Shown one piece after another: positions 1 through 10,545 of a stretch of DNA of 64,000 bases. The translations under genes and the position numbers were made by a program. The stretch is from Stachybotrys elegans (taxonomy: Eukaryota; Ascomycota; Sordariomycetes; Hypocreales; Stachybotryaceae): positions 992,001 through 1,056,000 of the forward strand of contig JAGPNK010000013.1 in assembly GCA_020746835.1 (NCBI GenBank), read 5' to 3'. The notes under the pieces were generated by a model. That model searched no databases, was not told where the DNA came from, and saw only the letters and a list, made by a program, of their open reading frames with translations. Positions within the stretch are counted from its first letter, which is position 1; every line of letters starts with the position of its first letter.

Positions 1-3000
1 TATTCGCCGCAGCAGTTTGGTTTGGCTTGGGTGTCCTAGGTTAGAGGAACTAGGCGAATATACAATCACAGAAGTACAAATGATGAATGCACCGGCTTGT
101 CAATAGAAGCTGCCAATGGCAGACAGTGTTGAGGCACTCTTCATACTACGGACAGACACAGGATATCGTTTTGGTGTACTTACAAATGGCCAGACGGAAG
201 TTGAACAGCAAAGCCAACAATAGTAATATCTACCAATTTGCAGACTGCATCATCACGTCGAAAGGAACCGGCCACGGCAAGCCTGACGTCTGCATGTTTC
301 AATGTGTACTAAACAAGCCATCGTCACTACAATCATCATGGTGAGTCACCCGACCGGCTTCTCAGACGCCTAATACCACAATGGCGTCGTGACGAAAGCT
401 CCTAGTATGTGGCTGGGAAAACCTTGACATCGCCATCACTACAGTCACAGCTGTATATAAACCCTCCCTTACTTCCAATCATGCCCTTACGATTGACACT
501 CTATTCCCTTGCCAAGTGGGCATTTATTGATTTCATCCAAAAGGGCCTCCTCGAAGTCACTGGGACATACAATCAGGAAACCTTACATCATAATTATGAG
601 TGGCTGCTAAATCAGATATCAAGGGTTTTGGGGTGCCGTATTGTATTCTCCCACTGTAAAGGGCAGTCGTCTCTTCTGTGATTGAACAGTAACTCTCGTC
701 TACTTCCTGGCGCAGATTATTGATCTCATGTCCTGGGTTTGCCAGTTCAGAACTGCCTCCCAAGCACCAGCACAAGCAAGTGGTCACTCTGAGGCCGAGC
801 ATAAACCTAGTAGCAGCTCTTCGCCCGTATCTGCAAATATCGAAAGGAGTCATATGAAGTATCATGGCATACATGAGTCTGTCACTGTCACAGCCTTCCT
901 GGATAGTATATACCTACTTCGACTCAGCTGGGAAGTGACATTAGCGCTACCTTCGTGGCGCCAGCACCCGTTTATACGACAAGATCAAGATCTCCGTTCC
1001 TATGCAATATTAAGAAAAGCCAGGGCTGTTAGTGGATTTGCACGTATAGAACGTTGTACAACGGGCTTATAGCGCGCGTGCTGAGTAGATGTAAATGGTG
1101 CTGCTTGTTGGATCAAGTAGTATCTCAGAAATACGATAGCAAGTGACGGAAATTACTGTGATGAAGAAGAAGAAAAGAGATACAGTCCGAGATGGAAGCA
1201 GTAGAGAGCTAATAAACAGTTCAGGTAGTACCCGGTGCCCCAGCAACTAATGCAGTCGTAAACAGCATAGAAACAAAAACGAGGCCATTGCCAAGCTGCC
1301 CATACGTACAGGATGGCCGAGTGGCCGAGCCACATGTATATTCTATCCACAACTTGCATAGCGGGCATCTTTGTCCACAGCATGACAGGATCAATCTTGA
1401 CGGTGAGGCCTGAGGGTACATATCAGACAGACCATAGGTCGTAACGAAATGTTTACTCCTATGACCAGTCAAGACACTATTCTTACTGAACACACGCGCA
1501 GGTAGGGGCGCAACACCATCCTACATCGCATGAACCGAGAAATGGGGTTGCTGTTTACATAAATTCCGCATTATATTCCCATTAGTGTCGGCTGGATTGC
1601 TTGGAACTGTGAGATATATCAAAGCCCATGTCCTGAACCAGACAGTAGAGGTTAGCATGGCCCTAATTGTTCAAGTAGAAACTCGATCTCGCTGACCGCT
1701 ATTAAGCACTGCATTGAGACAGTGATTTCCTTCAAGATCAATCTTCCAACATGGCGAACTGCTCATGTGTACTGCTAATAAGACGCCGCTGACGTGATTA
1801 AACAGGACTACATTCAAGGGAATAAAGGACTCCGGAAATAAGCCCAAAACAGAAGGAGAAGAAGCAGCAGCAGAAGAAGGATCAAATGGAGGGTAACATT
1901 GGGAAACTGAATGTATATAAGAGCAGCGCGGACAACGTTATTAACTGGGCACCTGACCTAAAGAATGCACTGCAGACAACTTCTTATCACTCGTACATCA
2001 TTGGGCATATGGCCAAGGCATTTACGAGGTCTTGGTCGATCATGCCTCTTTTGATCTCGCCCTTCGTCTGTGGCACTTTTGACATGGAGTCAATCTGGTC
2101 GGGATCCCTGTTGGTATCGGCGCCACTCCCGCCCTGAGCAAGCGAGTTAGCGGGCTCTGATGTGAGATGGGAAAATGCACTCTCCTCGCCGAGATCTTCA
2201 TATGTGGGTGCTTGATGGAAGTCCACGACTCCACCAACGGAAGATTAACGATGACCTTGTCTTGCACGATGAACTGGCGCATGGTTCCGCCTAATCTAAA
2301 CCTCGTGGGCGTTTGACATCCCTGGAAACAGGCATACAAAGTCCCATGAGATGGCCGGTGTACAATAAGCCGCAATGGCCCCGGAGCTGCCAGTGCGAAT
2401 GCCAGCCGGGCTGGGTATTAGTTAGTCGCCGAGAGATCGGCACAACCCTGGGTTCTTTCTCGACATTTCCCCGTCACAGTTTGCAGGGTCTCTGATCCTA
2501 CTGCTGAAACTGGATGGGCTCTTTGGGCCACACCTCCCGCCGTATGGCAACAGTTTGGCTACCCCATGCCTTTCCATGGGGGTGTCCAGCATGGCCATCG
2601 AAGCGATCGTCGAACCGTCTGCCATCTTGTCCATACTCACATAGGACGGTGGTTAAAACCGACATGGGGAGGCCGGCGTCCCAAGATAGCAAAATAAGCA
2701 GGGAGCAGCGTCTCTAGTAAGCACGCGACTTTGGCCATTTTGAGAAGACGGGCCGCAGACGGTTGACGGATTTTCCCAGCGTTTATTATTATGCGCACAC
2801 ATGGCTTCCCGGGGGGAGCCTCCCACGTTTTGTTGAAGAAGGATCTGTAATCGACACTGAACAAACTCCGTAGTATATGGGACGATCAATGATGTATATT
2901 GGGGTCTGATCATCTGCTTAATCGATGAACCCGGCTCGGATATCTCTTCTTCTACCCTCCCGTGCCAGTGGCCTAGCCTGGCTCTCATGATTACAACCTC

Positions 3001-3017
3001 ACGTCCACACCTTCGAA
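1..3017. other. Gene-poor left flank, no recognisable gene
   Basis: No open frame here has a domain, a convincing splice structure or fungal coding character. The sequence is A/T-richer than the genic part and stop codons are frequent in all frames. Two overlapping minus-strand open stretches (about 1987-2375 and 2422-2692) are the only ones with a somewhat protein-like composition, and I could not join them into a model or recognise them. A purine-rich AGAAGG/AGCAGC tract lies near 1853-1883. It may be a degraded subtelomeric or accessory segment, or simply a long intergenic region. Confidence 0.5.
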
Positions 3018-4564
3018 ATGTCTGCCGGCCTTGATATCGACGCGCTTTCCGAGGAACAGCGGGCAGCATTTCTAGCCAGTCCGGTCGGGCCGCCTCCTCC
3101 AGGTTACGAACAAGACCTCATCAACCCACATCACCGACCAGACATTGCGATTGGCGTCACGATAACATGCTTGGCTCTGACAACGGTGTCGTTTGCAATA
3201 CGAGGCTACTCGCAATATGTCGTTAGCAGGGTGGTTTCAACGGAGAACTGTGAGTCAAGGCCGCTTTTAACCCAGTTGCCTATTTTCTGACTGGTGCATC
3301 TAGTTTTGGGCCTTGTTGCATTTGTAGGTGGTCTCGATGCCGTCTGAGAAGTGCTGAAACTAACCCCATCCAAAGGGCGCATACTGCGGCTTGATTTCCG
3401 TGTTCTTCCGGTTGGCCGAGCTGAGGGTGTTTTGGAATCACCACTGGAATATGAGCCAGCAAGACATGTCTGACGTTCTGTTTGTGGGTGCAGCACGACC
3501 TCCCGCTACCAAGGCCAGTCTAACGACTCTCAGGAACTTTATCTTCTCCCCATATTCTACTGCCTGGTGACGGGATTTGTCAAGTCTGCGATTCTCCTGG
3601 AGTGGAAGCGCATTTTTGTGCCGCGAGGCATTCGCAACAGGTTCTGGTGGACATGCATCATCCTCGTCACCATCAGCATTCTCTTCTACAACGCGTTTCT
3701 CATTGCCTTGCAGTTTCTCTGCGAGCCGCATGAGCGAATCTGGAGGCGATGGGTCGGCGGCACATGCCGCAACCGACAGGACATGGACTTGCCGTCTGCC
3801 ATCTTCAACCTGGTCCTTGACCTCATCATCCTCGCACTACCTCAGAAGATAATATGGAACCTGCAAATGACCAAAGCGAGGCGTTTCGGTATCTCCTTTG
3901 TCTTCTCTGTCGGTTTGCTGTTAGATCCCTTGACTGGCACCATCTTTGGACTGTACTGATTGAGGAAAACAGGGCTCTTGTCTGCGCCATCGGCCTGGTA
4001 TACGCAGTCAGTACCATGGATTATCTACACGATGTCATCTACGATCAAGGTCCAGCGAACCTGTGGCTATTATGCGAGAGCACATGCGCAATGCTCGTCT
4101 TCTGCGTCCCTACATTCCCCAAGGCCTTTGAAGGCACATGGGTAGTCACCCATTTCGTCGGCCCCATGTCACAGTTCCCACTGTCCGTCATCCGCGGCAC
4201 CAAGCCCAAGATGGGCAAAAGAGAGCGATACTCGGAGACGACGGGCGAGAACAACAGCGACCGTCGCTGGCACGGCAACCCCATCTCCAGAGCATTGTGG
4301 GGGTCAGCCTCGCGGTTATCATCACCATCGATGACGGACATTGAACGCTTCTCGCATGAGAACGATGCCAACAGCCAGGTACGACTGGCAGATCTGGAGC
4401 CGCCGGCGCGGTCGCTCGGAAGAAATGGCATTCTACGGACTACGGAGATAAAGACGGAAGTGTCAGACAATGCTACGCACGAGCTTGTGCGCGACAAGAG
4501 CAATGGCTTACTAGGGCGACGGGAACACACGCGTCCATGGGATGGGACGCAGGACAGTGATTAA
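3018..4564 (+). CDS. Rhodopsin-fold fungal integral membrane protein (PTH11/SAT4-like receptor family)
   Basis: Seven-helix membrane protein of the fungal rhodopsin-domain family, which includes PTH11-like receptors and many orphans. Model: exons 3018-3249, 3304-3323, 3376-3483, 3534-3919 and 3973-4564, giving 445 aa. The start MSAGLDIDAL precedes the first helix (PDIAIGVTITCLALTTVSFA). Later diagnostic stretches are CGLISVFFRLAE, the HHWNM box, FVKSAILLEWKRIFVP, FWWTCIILVTISILFYNAF, the cysteine-containing CEPHERIWRRW loop, DLIILALPQKIIW and LWLLCESTCAMLVFCVPTF. A polar tail of about 130 residues rich in Ser and charged residues follows, as in the family. In the raw sequence the frames look broken around 3300-3570 and 3950, but GT-AG introns of 50-54 nt with CTAAC or CTGAT-like branch sites restore one frame, so I read it as intact. 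Ligand and signalling role are unknown. Confidence 0.8.
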
Positions 4565-5153
4565 GTTCATCAAGGTTAACCCTGTCTGTTAGCTGCAGAA
4601 TAAAATATACCCGGACGATAATTCAGAGGATATCCGAACGGCCCCCATGTGCGTGGTTCACGGAGACACGACTCATGATGTCTCGCTGCATGAGGACAAC
4701 GCTTGGCACGTTACATTGGGAATCCTTCAGACGAATTCCCCCGCCCGTGCCACGGTACTCAGCGTGGATGCACAGTCACCATGTGGCAAGTGTCCGCACA
4801 TGAAGGTGGTATTGCAGCGGCAGCCACGGAATACACCCACAATAGAGGAGATTGAAGCCCTGTTTTTTGTGGTTGGTAAATTAAGCATAACCAACTCAAG
4901 AAAAGACAGAAAACCGGAGCAAAGTTTCGGAGGTAACGGAGTAAAGTCAAGCCAAGTCTATTATTATCATGTACTTTGCTTGCTTGTAGGAATGATCGAC
5001 AACTGACCCTCTAAAGATCATCCAAGGCGTTGCTCTTAACCATCTTAAGGTATTACTCAGGCGTCCAATAGGACATGCCGTCGTCTCTAATCTAAACACA
5101 TTACACGTACACCCCTGCCCTGCTTTATCTGCTCGCTGATGTGTGACTTCCCC
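4565..5153. other. Intergenic, convergent 3' ends
   Basis: Lies between the 3' ends of the receptor-like gene and the P450 gene. A 119-codon open stretch from 4647 has no domain and is probably chance. An A-rich AATAAAATAT segment near 4599-4608 could serve polyadenylation of the upstream gene. Confidence 0.4.
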
Positions 5154-7094
5154 TCATCTCGTGCAGGGCAATCCCTTCCTCTGCCGGAACCTCAGAAAAG
5201 GGCCGTCCTGGGCGGCGGTGAAATGGTCCAGCATTGGGAAGACAGCGTCGCCTTGCAGCGGCGATCGCGAATCCTTCGGATCGCCCGCCCAATTCGAGCT
5301 CGCCAACGTGCCAGCACCGCCCGCCGCGAGCTCAAAGTCGAAATGCCAGAGCGTCTTGGCCACAATGAGGCTAATCTCGGTGTAGGCCATGGACTTGCCG
5401 GCGCAGGACCTGGCCCCGATGGAGAAGGGGATGAAGGCGCTTCTATTAGCCGCCCCCTCCCCTGCCTCGGCGAGCCAGCGCTCCGGGTGGAATGTGAAGG
5501 GGTCAGGGAAGTATTCCTCGTTGTGGTGAAGCGCATACGCGTTGACACCCACTTCTGTTCCTGCGGGGATCAAATGGCCGTCGATGACCAATGGCTCTGT
5601 CTTTGATGCTGATGCTACCTGCTGTCGCCATAGCGTCCCTGGAAGAGGCGGGTTCATCCGCAGCGCCTCATCGATGCATGCGCGTAGAAAGATACAGCCT
5701 GATAGCTCTGGGCTGCTGCGGATATCCTCTTCCTGCGCAAATGCCGAGCGAACCTCCTGGGTCAGGCGCTGATATGCTGCCGGGCTCTGGGCAAGGTAGA
5801 AGAATAGGGCACTCAACGTTATAGTCGTGGTGTCGCTGCCTAAGCCGACAAATATATTAGTCTCTCCATCAGTGCTTTGTGGTCGGGGGACACGAACCTG
5901 CTGTGAGGAAGAAGATGGCTTCAGAGCGAATCTCCTTGACGGCCTGCTCCGTGTCCTCGTTCACGCGCATTGTGTCCGTCATGAAGAGGAGGTCCTGCTT
6001 GGACTTGTCGCTCTTTTCAAGCTGCGTCTTGATCATTTGGTCCAGCGCCTCAAAGTAATTTTGCCCTCGTAGCAGCGCCCGGATCCATCGGTACGACAGT
6101 ATGTGGAGGCTGGCCAGGAAGGACAGCTGCATAGCAATGTTGAGGTAGTAGTTGGCAGCGGCCGAGCCTTGTATCATGAAGCGGAACCTGGTCTCAGTTT
6201 GCAGGCTGAGAGGATGGGCAAAGGCCAGGTGGCCCATCACGTCCATGGTAAGATGGCTAAACAGCATCGACATGTTGACGCCGGCGTCGCCATCGTCTAC
6301 GGTTGCGTGATGATGGAGCTTGTGTAGGAAGACGTCAACCTCGGCCAGCAAGGTGGGCTCAAACTTGCGGATGGACTGGTCGCTAACCACCTTGGCGACG
6401 AGTTTACGCTTCGCTCGGTGCAGCTGCCTGTCGATCACGTTGAAGAGGCCATAGATGCCTGGAGTTCGTTGTGTGATCATGTAGCATTGGGATTTCGTCA
6501 CCTGGTCACCCTGGTATATGCCTATCTTACAGTCAATATATGGGCAGGCTTGCGATGGGTAGCATTGGAGGAGGAGCAGCAGTAGAAGGATCAAGAGAAG
6601 GAGGAGGAGTTGGTCGATCACGTACTATGGAGGGCAGAGACAGTATTGAAGACGACCTTGTTTGGTCCTTGCCTGAGGACTGGTCCTACAAAGATAGACG
6701 GTCAGACTACGAATCAGCCTCTCTGATGCCAGATGCAATGTTGCAAGCAAGCATCGACATGGGGTGTCGGCAGCGAGGGTGGCCTACCATATCTCTGATG
6801 GTCATGGAGCGTCTTGTGGTGCAACCTCGATCTCCCAGCGTAGAACGCTCCATAAAGCCCCGAGCACCTGGCTACGAGAGGCCCAGGTATTCGCCTCAAC
6901 GGATGGAAGAAGAGGCGATAGACAATCTTTGTTAGGATCTAGTCGGGGGGCGTCGTCAGCCGCCGTACCAGCCAGCCCGGCGAGGAGGATCAGACTGGGA
7001 CATAACGTACATAGGTGATGAGCAGCGCGGCAGCGTATGGGACAACTGCCGTGAGATGCTTGATAAGACCCATTGCAACGCCATGGAGCAGCAT
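5154..7094 (-). CDS. Cytochrome P450 monooxygenase, membrane anchored
   Basis: Haem-thiolate monooxygenase, probably oxidising a hydrophobic small molecule on the ER face. Exons in transcript order: 7094-7011, 6926-6788, 6685-6626, 6521-5898, 5839-5154, giving 530 aa. The N-terminus has a hydrophobic anchor (HLTAVVPYAAALLITY) followed by the proline hinge LFFHPLRRIPGP. Then come RYGPVLRQGPN, the I-helix AGSDTTT, the K-helix ExxR (EALRMNPP), the PERW-type motif FHPERWL and the haem loop FIPFSIGARSCAGKS, with the axial Cys near residue 448. All key residues are present, so it should be active. An ATG at 7073 would shorten the anchor by seven residues. Its promoter is shared across 1.25 kb with the divergent MFS drug transporter. 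That pairing and the downstream regulator and ABC pump suggest xenobiotic or secondary-metabolite handling. The substrate cannot be read from sequence. Confidence 0.9.
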
Positions 7095-8345
7095 TGCGAT
7101 GCAGAAGCAGAGGCAAAGTGCTTGTCGCCCAGGTATTTCGCCGAGAGGCTCCTTGGTGACGCGGACACAGAAAGGTCCAGTCGAGCGTGATATGAGCAGC
7201 GCAGCAGTACAGTAATGCACAGAAGAGAAGAAGATGTGTCCTTTCAGAGACGATCACCAAGCCGCGGCCCAAAACCCATGGGAGGGATGAGCCTCGGACG
7301 TTACCTCCAACCTATACTGGCACCATGGTGTGCATGACGAAACATGCTATGATTCCAAAACCGGGCAGAGGCTAGACGGAGGGCGTGTGCTTTGCCTCTG
7401 ACGGAGCTCAGAGCCATTCCCTGTCTCTCCCTGCAGGCTCCTGGGAAGATCATAGCCTTGTCGGTCCAGGAAGTAAGGGGGGGCTGAGACATTCCAGTGG
7501 CCCCCGCGATACGGCCAACAAAAGGTGCGAGGTGAATGCGTTGCGGCCGACCAGGCTGCTTGCAAGGACAGGCGGCAGTGCTGACTGACATAAGAACGTG
7601 GGCGGGCGTGTGCGTTAGATGCAGCCGCCCAGGCTTATTGTCACGCTTTGGGTAATGATCAGACGAAGCTCCATGCGCAAGGGACTTTTGGTGTGATTCG
7701 CCGAGCAGGCTGATCGAAGTCGAATGCCGTAGTGATGGGCGGTCCGTCCCCTGCTCTTGTTGGCTGACCAAGCGCGGTCCATGGGAGATGATTTGCAAGA
7801 TGAAGGAGGGGGAAACGGAGGAGGAGGAGGGGGGCCAAACGAGGTTCAAAGTGTAAGACGGCAAACGTTTGGGCGGCTGCAGCACGACAAAACAGAATAC
7901 GCAACAATGTATTATGACGTACGCTGCAACATCATTTATATGGTGTAATCCTTCATGTTATTTCCGGCCCCCAGAACCCCGACCTTGGCGACAGATCTTC
8001 ATCGGGCAGTATTCTGATATCGCCCCCATCGACCCTTGAATCGACCCCCAATTCTCCCATCCCATTTATTTCAGGACCTACAAGGACACACTGACGGACG
8101 CCAAGAGGCATTCATTTTGCATCATCATTTCTCTCTCTGACAAGAGGATCCGTCTTTTGGTGGTGCCCACAAGAAATAGTCCCATGTGTTGATTGACTGT
8201 TGCCAGCAGCAACTTGAAACCTGTCTGCTGCGAGCAAACACCACCCATCAAGCGCCCCTGGTAACTTATCGTATCTCGGCGAAGATATCGTCTTCCTCCT
8301 TCTAACTTCCCGCTGCTTGGCTGCTTCCCACCGCTGCTGCCGACT
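7095..8345. promoter_or_regulatory. Divergent promoter region of P450 and MFS drug transporter
   Basis: A 1.25 kb gene-free interval between two start codons pointing away from each other. Open stretches here are short and without domains. The MFS-proximal part is C/T-rich, as often seen in fungal leaders. I found no clear operator, but the length and arrangement allow shared regulation. Confidence 0.4.
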
Positions 8346-10322
8346 ATGGAGTCTCACGCAAGCGACGGGTCTTCCTCCCCCCACGACGGCATCCGCACGT
8401 CCGACTCCAAGACGCAGCGCACCGAGCCCGAGGAGGGTCTCGTCGGCGCCAACCGGGAGAAGATGTCGTCCATCCAGACCCGCTTCAACTACATCGAGGG
8501 CACACAGTTCTACCTGCTGTCGGCGTGCATCGCCATCATGATGTTCATGACGAACCTCGAGGTGCCCGTCGTCACCACAGCCCTCGTCGCCATCTCCAAC
8601 GACCTTGGCGAGTTTGAGAACATCCCGTGGGTTGTTGCCAGTTACCTTCTGGGATACGTCGGTACGTCCTTCCAATTGCCCTTGTTTAGATGGCACCGCA
8701 AACGAGGCTCGCTAACGTGTGTCCTGCGCAGCCGTCATCGTCATCTGCGCCAAGTTCAGCGACATCTTCAGTCGCAAGATTGTTTTCATGCTCTCCACGG
8801 CTGTCTTCATCATCTTCTCGGCCGCTTGTGCCGCCGCTCAGACGGTCATCCAGCTGTTTGTCCCCTGCCAGCGTCCAATGGCACCATTGTGTACTGACAA
8901 GTACGAATAGCATCATCTTCCGAGCTTTCCAGGGAGTAGGCGGTGGCGGCTGCTTCTCTCTCTGCACCATCATGGTCATTGAGATTGTCCCCCCCGAGAA
9001 GTACACGGCATACGTATCCAATATCTCAATTGTCAATGCCCTGTCGCTGCTCCTCGGACCCATCATCGGCGGTGCCATTGCTGCCAATACCACATGGCGA
9101 TGGATCTTCATCATCAAGTAGGCGCCTCTCTTATTGGTGGTACGGCTGAACTTACTGACATGCACTTAGCATTCCCATCGCGCTGCCGGCCCTTGCCATT
9201 TCCTGGTTCGCTATGCCCAACGATTTTCCTTACCAGGGACTTCCCGAGCATCATCCCGCAGCCAAGCCATCCACCCTCGCCAAGAGTACAATGAGTCGAA
9301 TTGACTTTCCAGGCACTATTCTCATCCTACTCGCCACTCTAGGTCTGACTGCTGGGTTTGAGGAGGCCGGTCGCAGGTTCCCTTGGCGCTCTGGATACGT
9401 CATCTCTCTTCTCACCATCTCGGGCCTGCTCTGGATTGTCCTCCTGCTCTGGGAGCGATATGTTACCCATTCTAACAAGGTTCGAGAGCCAGTGCTCCCA
9501 TGGAGGTTCTTCAAGAATAGAGAGATGATGGGCATCCTGCTGTAAGACCTCTCCTCCCACTACTGTGTGAGAGCATCTCTAATGTCTCGTCAAACAGCAA
9601 CTTTTTCTTCCTTGGTGGCCCTACCATTATCGGAATGTTCATCATCCCTCAGCGCTTCCAGCTCGTCTACCAGACATCTGGCCTCGACGCCGGTGTCAGG
9701 CTGATGCCCTTCACCATTATGATCCCCATCGGTTCCATCTTCGCCTCGATTCTTGCTGGCAAGCACAAGATCCCGGCCCTCTACCTCGTCATAGCAGGTT
9801 CTGTTCTCCAAGTGATTGGCTTTGCCCTCCTCAGCACGCTCTCCACGTCCTTGAGCATCCCATCCGAGATCTATGGATATGAGATTATCGCCGGATGGGG
9901 CTGCGGCATGAACTTCTCGCTGCTTTTCATCATGATCCCACACGTCAACGACGACCAAGATCGAGGTTAGCGTTTCTCGGCCCCTTGTTTGATCTCTGAC
10001 TAACGGGTGTATTATAGCCGTCGGCATGGGAGCAGGTGCTCAGATCAGAATGATTGGCAGCACCATCGTCCTTGCCATATCAACATCCATCTTTAACAGC
10101 TACACAGGCCCGCGTCTCGAGGACATTCTTGGCTCCTCGGAGTCGGAATGGCTCTTGTCATCGGGTGATGCCATCAACTCGCTCTCCCCTCGCATCCAGG
10201 ATATGGTCCGTCACGTCCTGGCTGATGGCTACAACTGGCAAATGTTGGTTCTCTGCATCTCAGCGGCCTTGCAAATACCTTCATCCCTGCTCATGTGGAG
10301 GAAGAAGAACATCACCATTTAA
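8346..10322 (+). CDS. MFS multidrug transporter, DHA2-like (14 TM) type
   Basis: Proton-coupled exporter of the drug:H+ antiporter group, expected in the plasma membrane. Exons 8346-8661, 8732-8855, 8911-9117, 9170-9541, 9598-9965, 10018-10322; 563 aa. A polar N-terminus of about 55 residues precedes helix 1 (FYLLSACIAIMMFMTNLEVPVVTTALVAIS). The A-loop KFSDIFSRK, the R-containing FRAFQGVGGGG and the antiporter motif C region LLLGPIIGGAIAA are visible, followed by the WRWIFIIN segment typical of DHA2 exporters. The number of hydrophobic segments fits 14 helices. It is divergent from the P450 and convergent with the Zn2Cys6 regulator, whose stop lies 223 bp downstream, which suggests it exports the P450 product or substrate. 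Siderophore or toxin export cannot be told apart from sequence. Confidence 0.9.
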
Positions 10323-10545
10323 AAAGATACTTGCTGAGTTGAAATGGTAGCTTTAGTCGAACTAAATGTACATGCCACAAGCGTCATCTATTGATTTGAT
10401 ACCGTCTTTATCGTCAGAGGGAGCCTCCTTGAAGTCGCTGGTCTGTATCCCATTGGGGCACACGAACGGGAAATCCCACACAACATATGTACATGGCACA
10501 TTTCCTTCATTTTGGTCTTTAACTTGCCAGGTAGTAGGGGTCAGC

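Noticed and set aside
3250..3972. Apparent frameshifts in the receptor-like gene
   Set aside because: Four short GT-AG introns with agreeing phases restore one frame with the full rhodopsin-type pattern.
4647..5006. A 119-codon open frame after the receptor-like gene
   Set aside because: No domain, no splice support, placed in a convergent 3' region.
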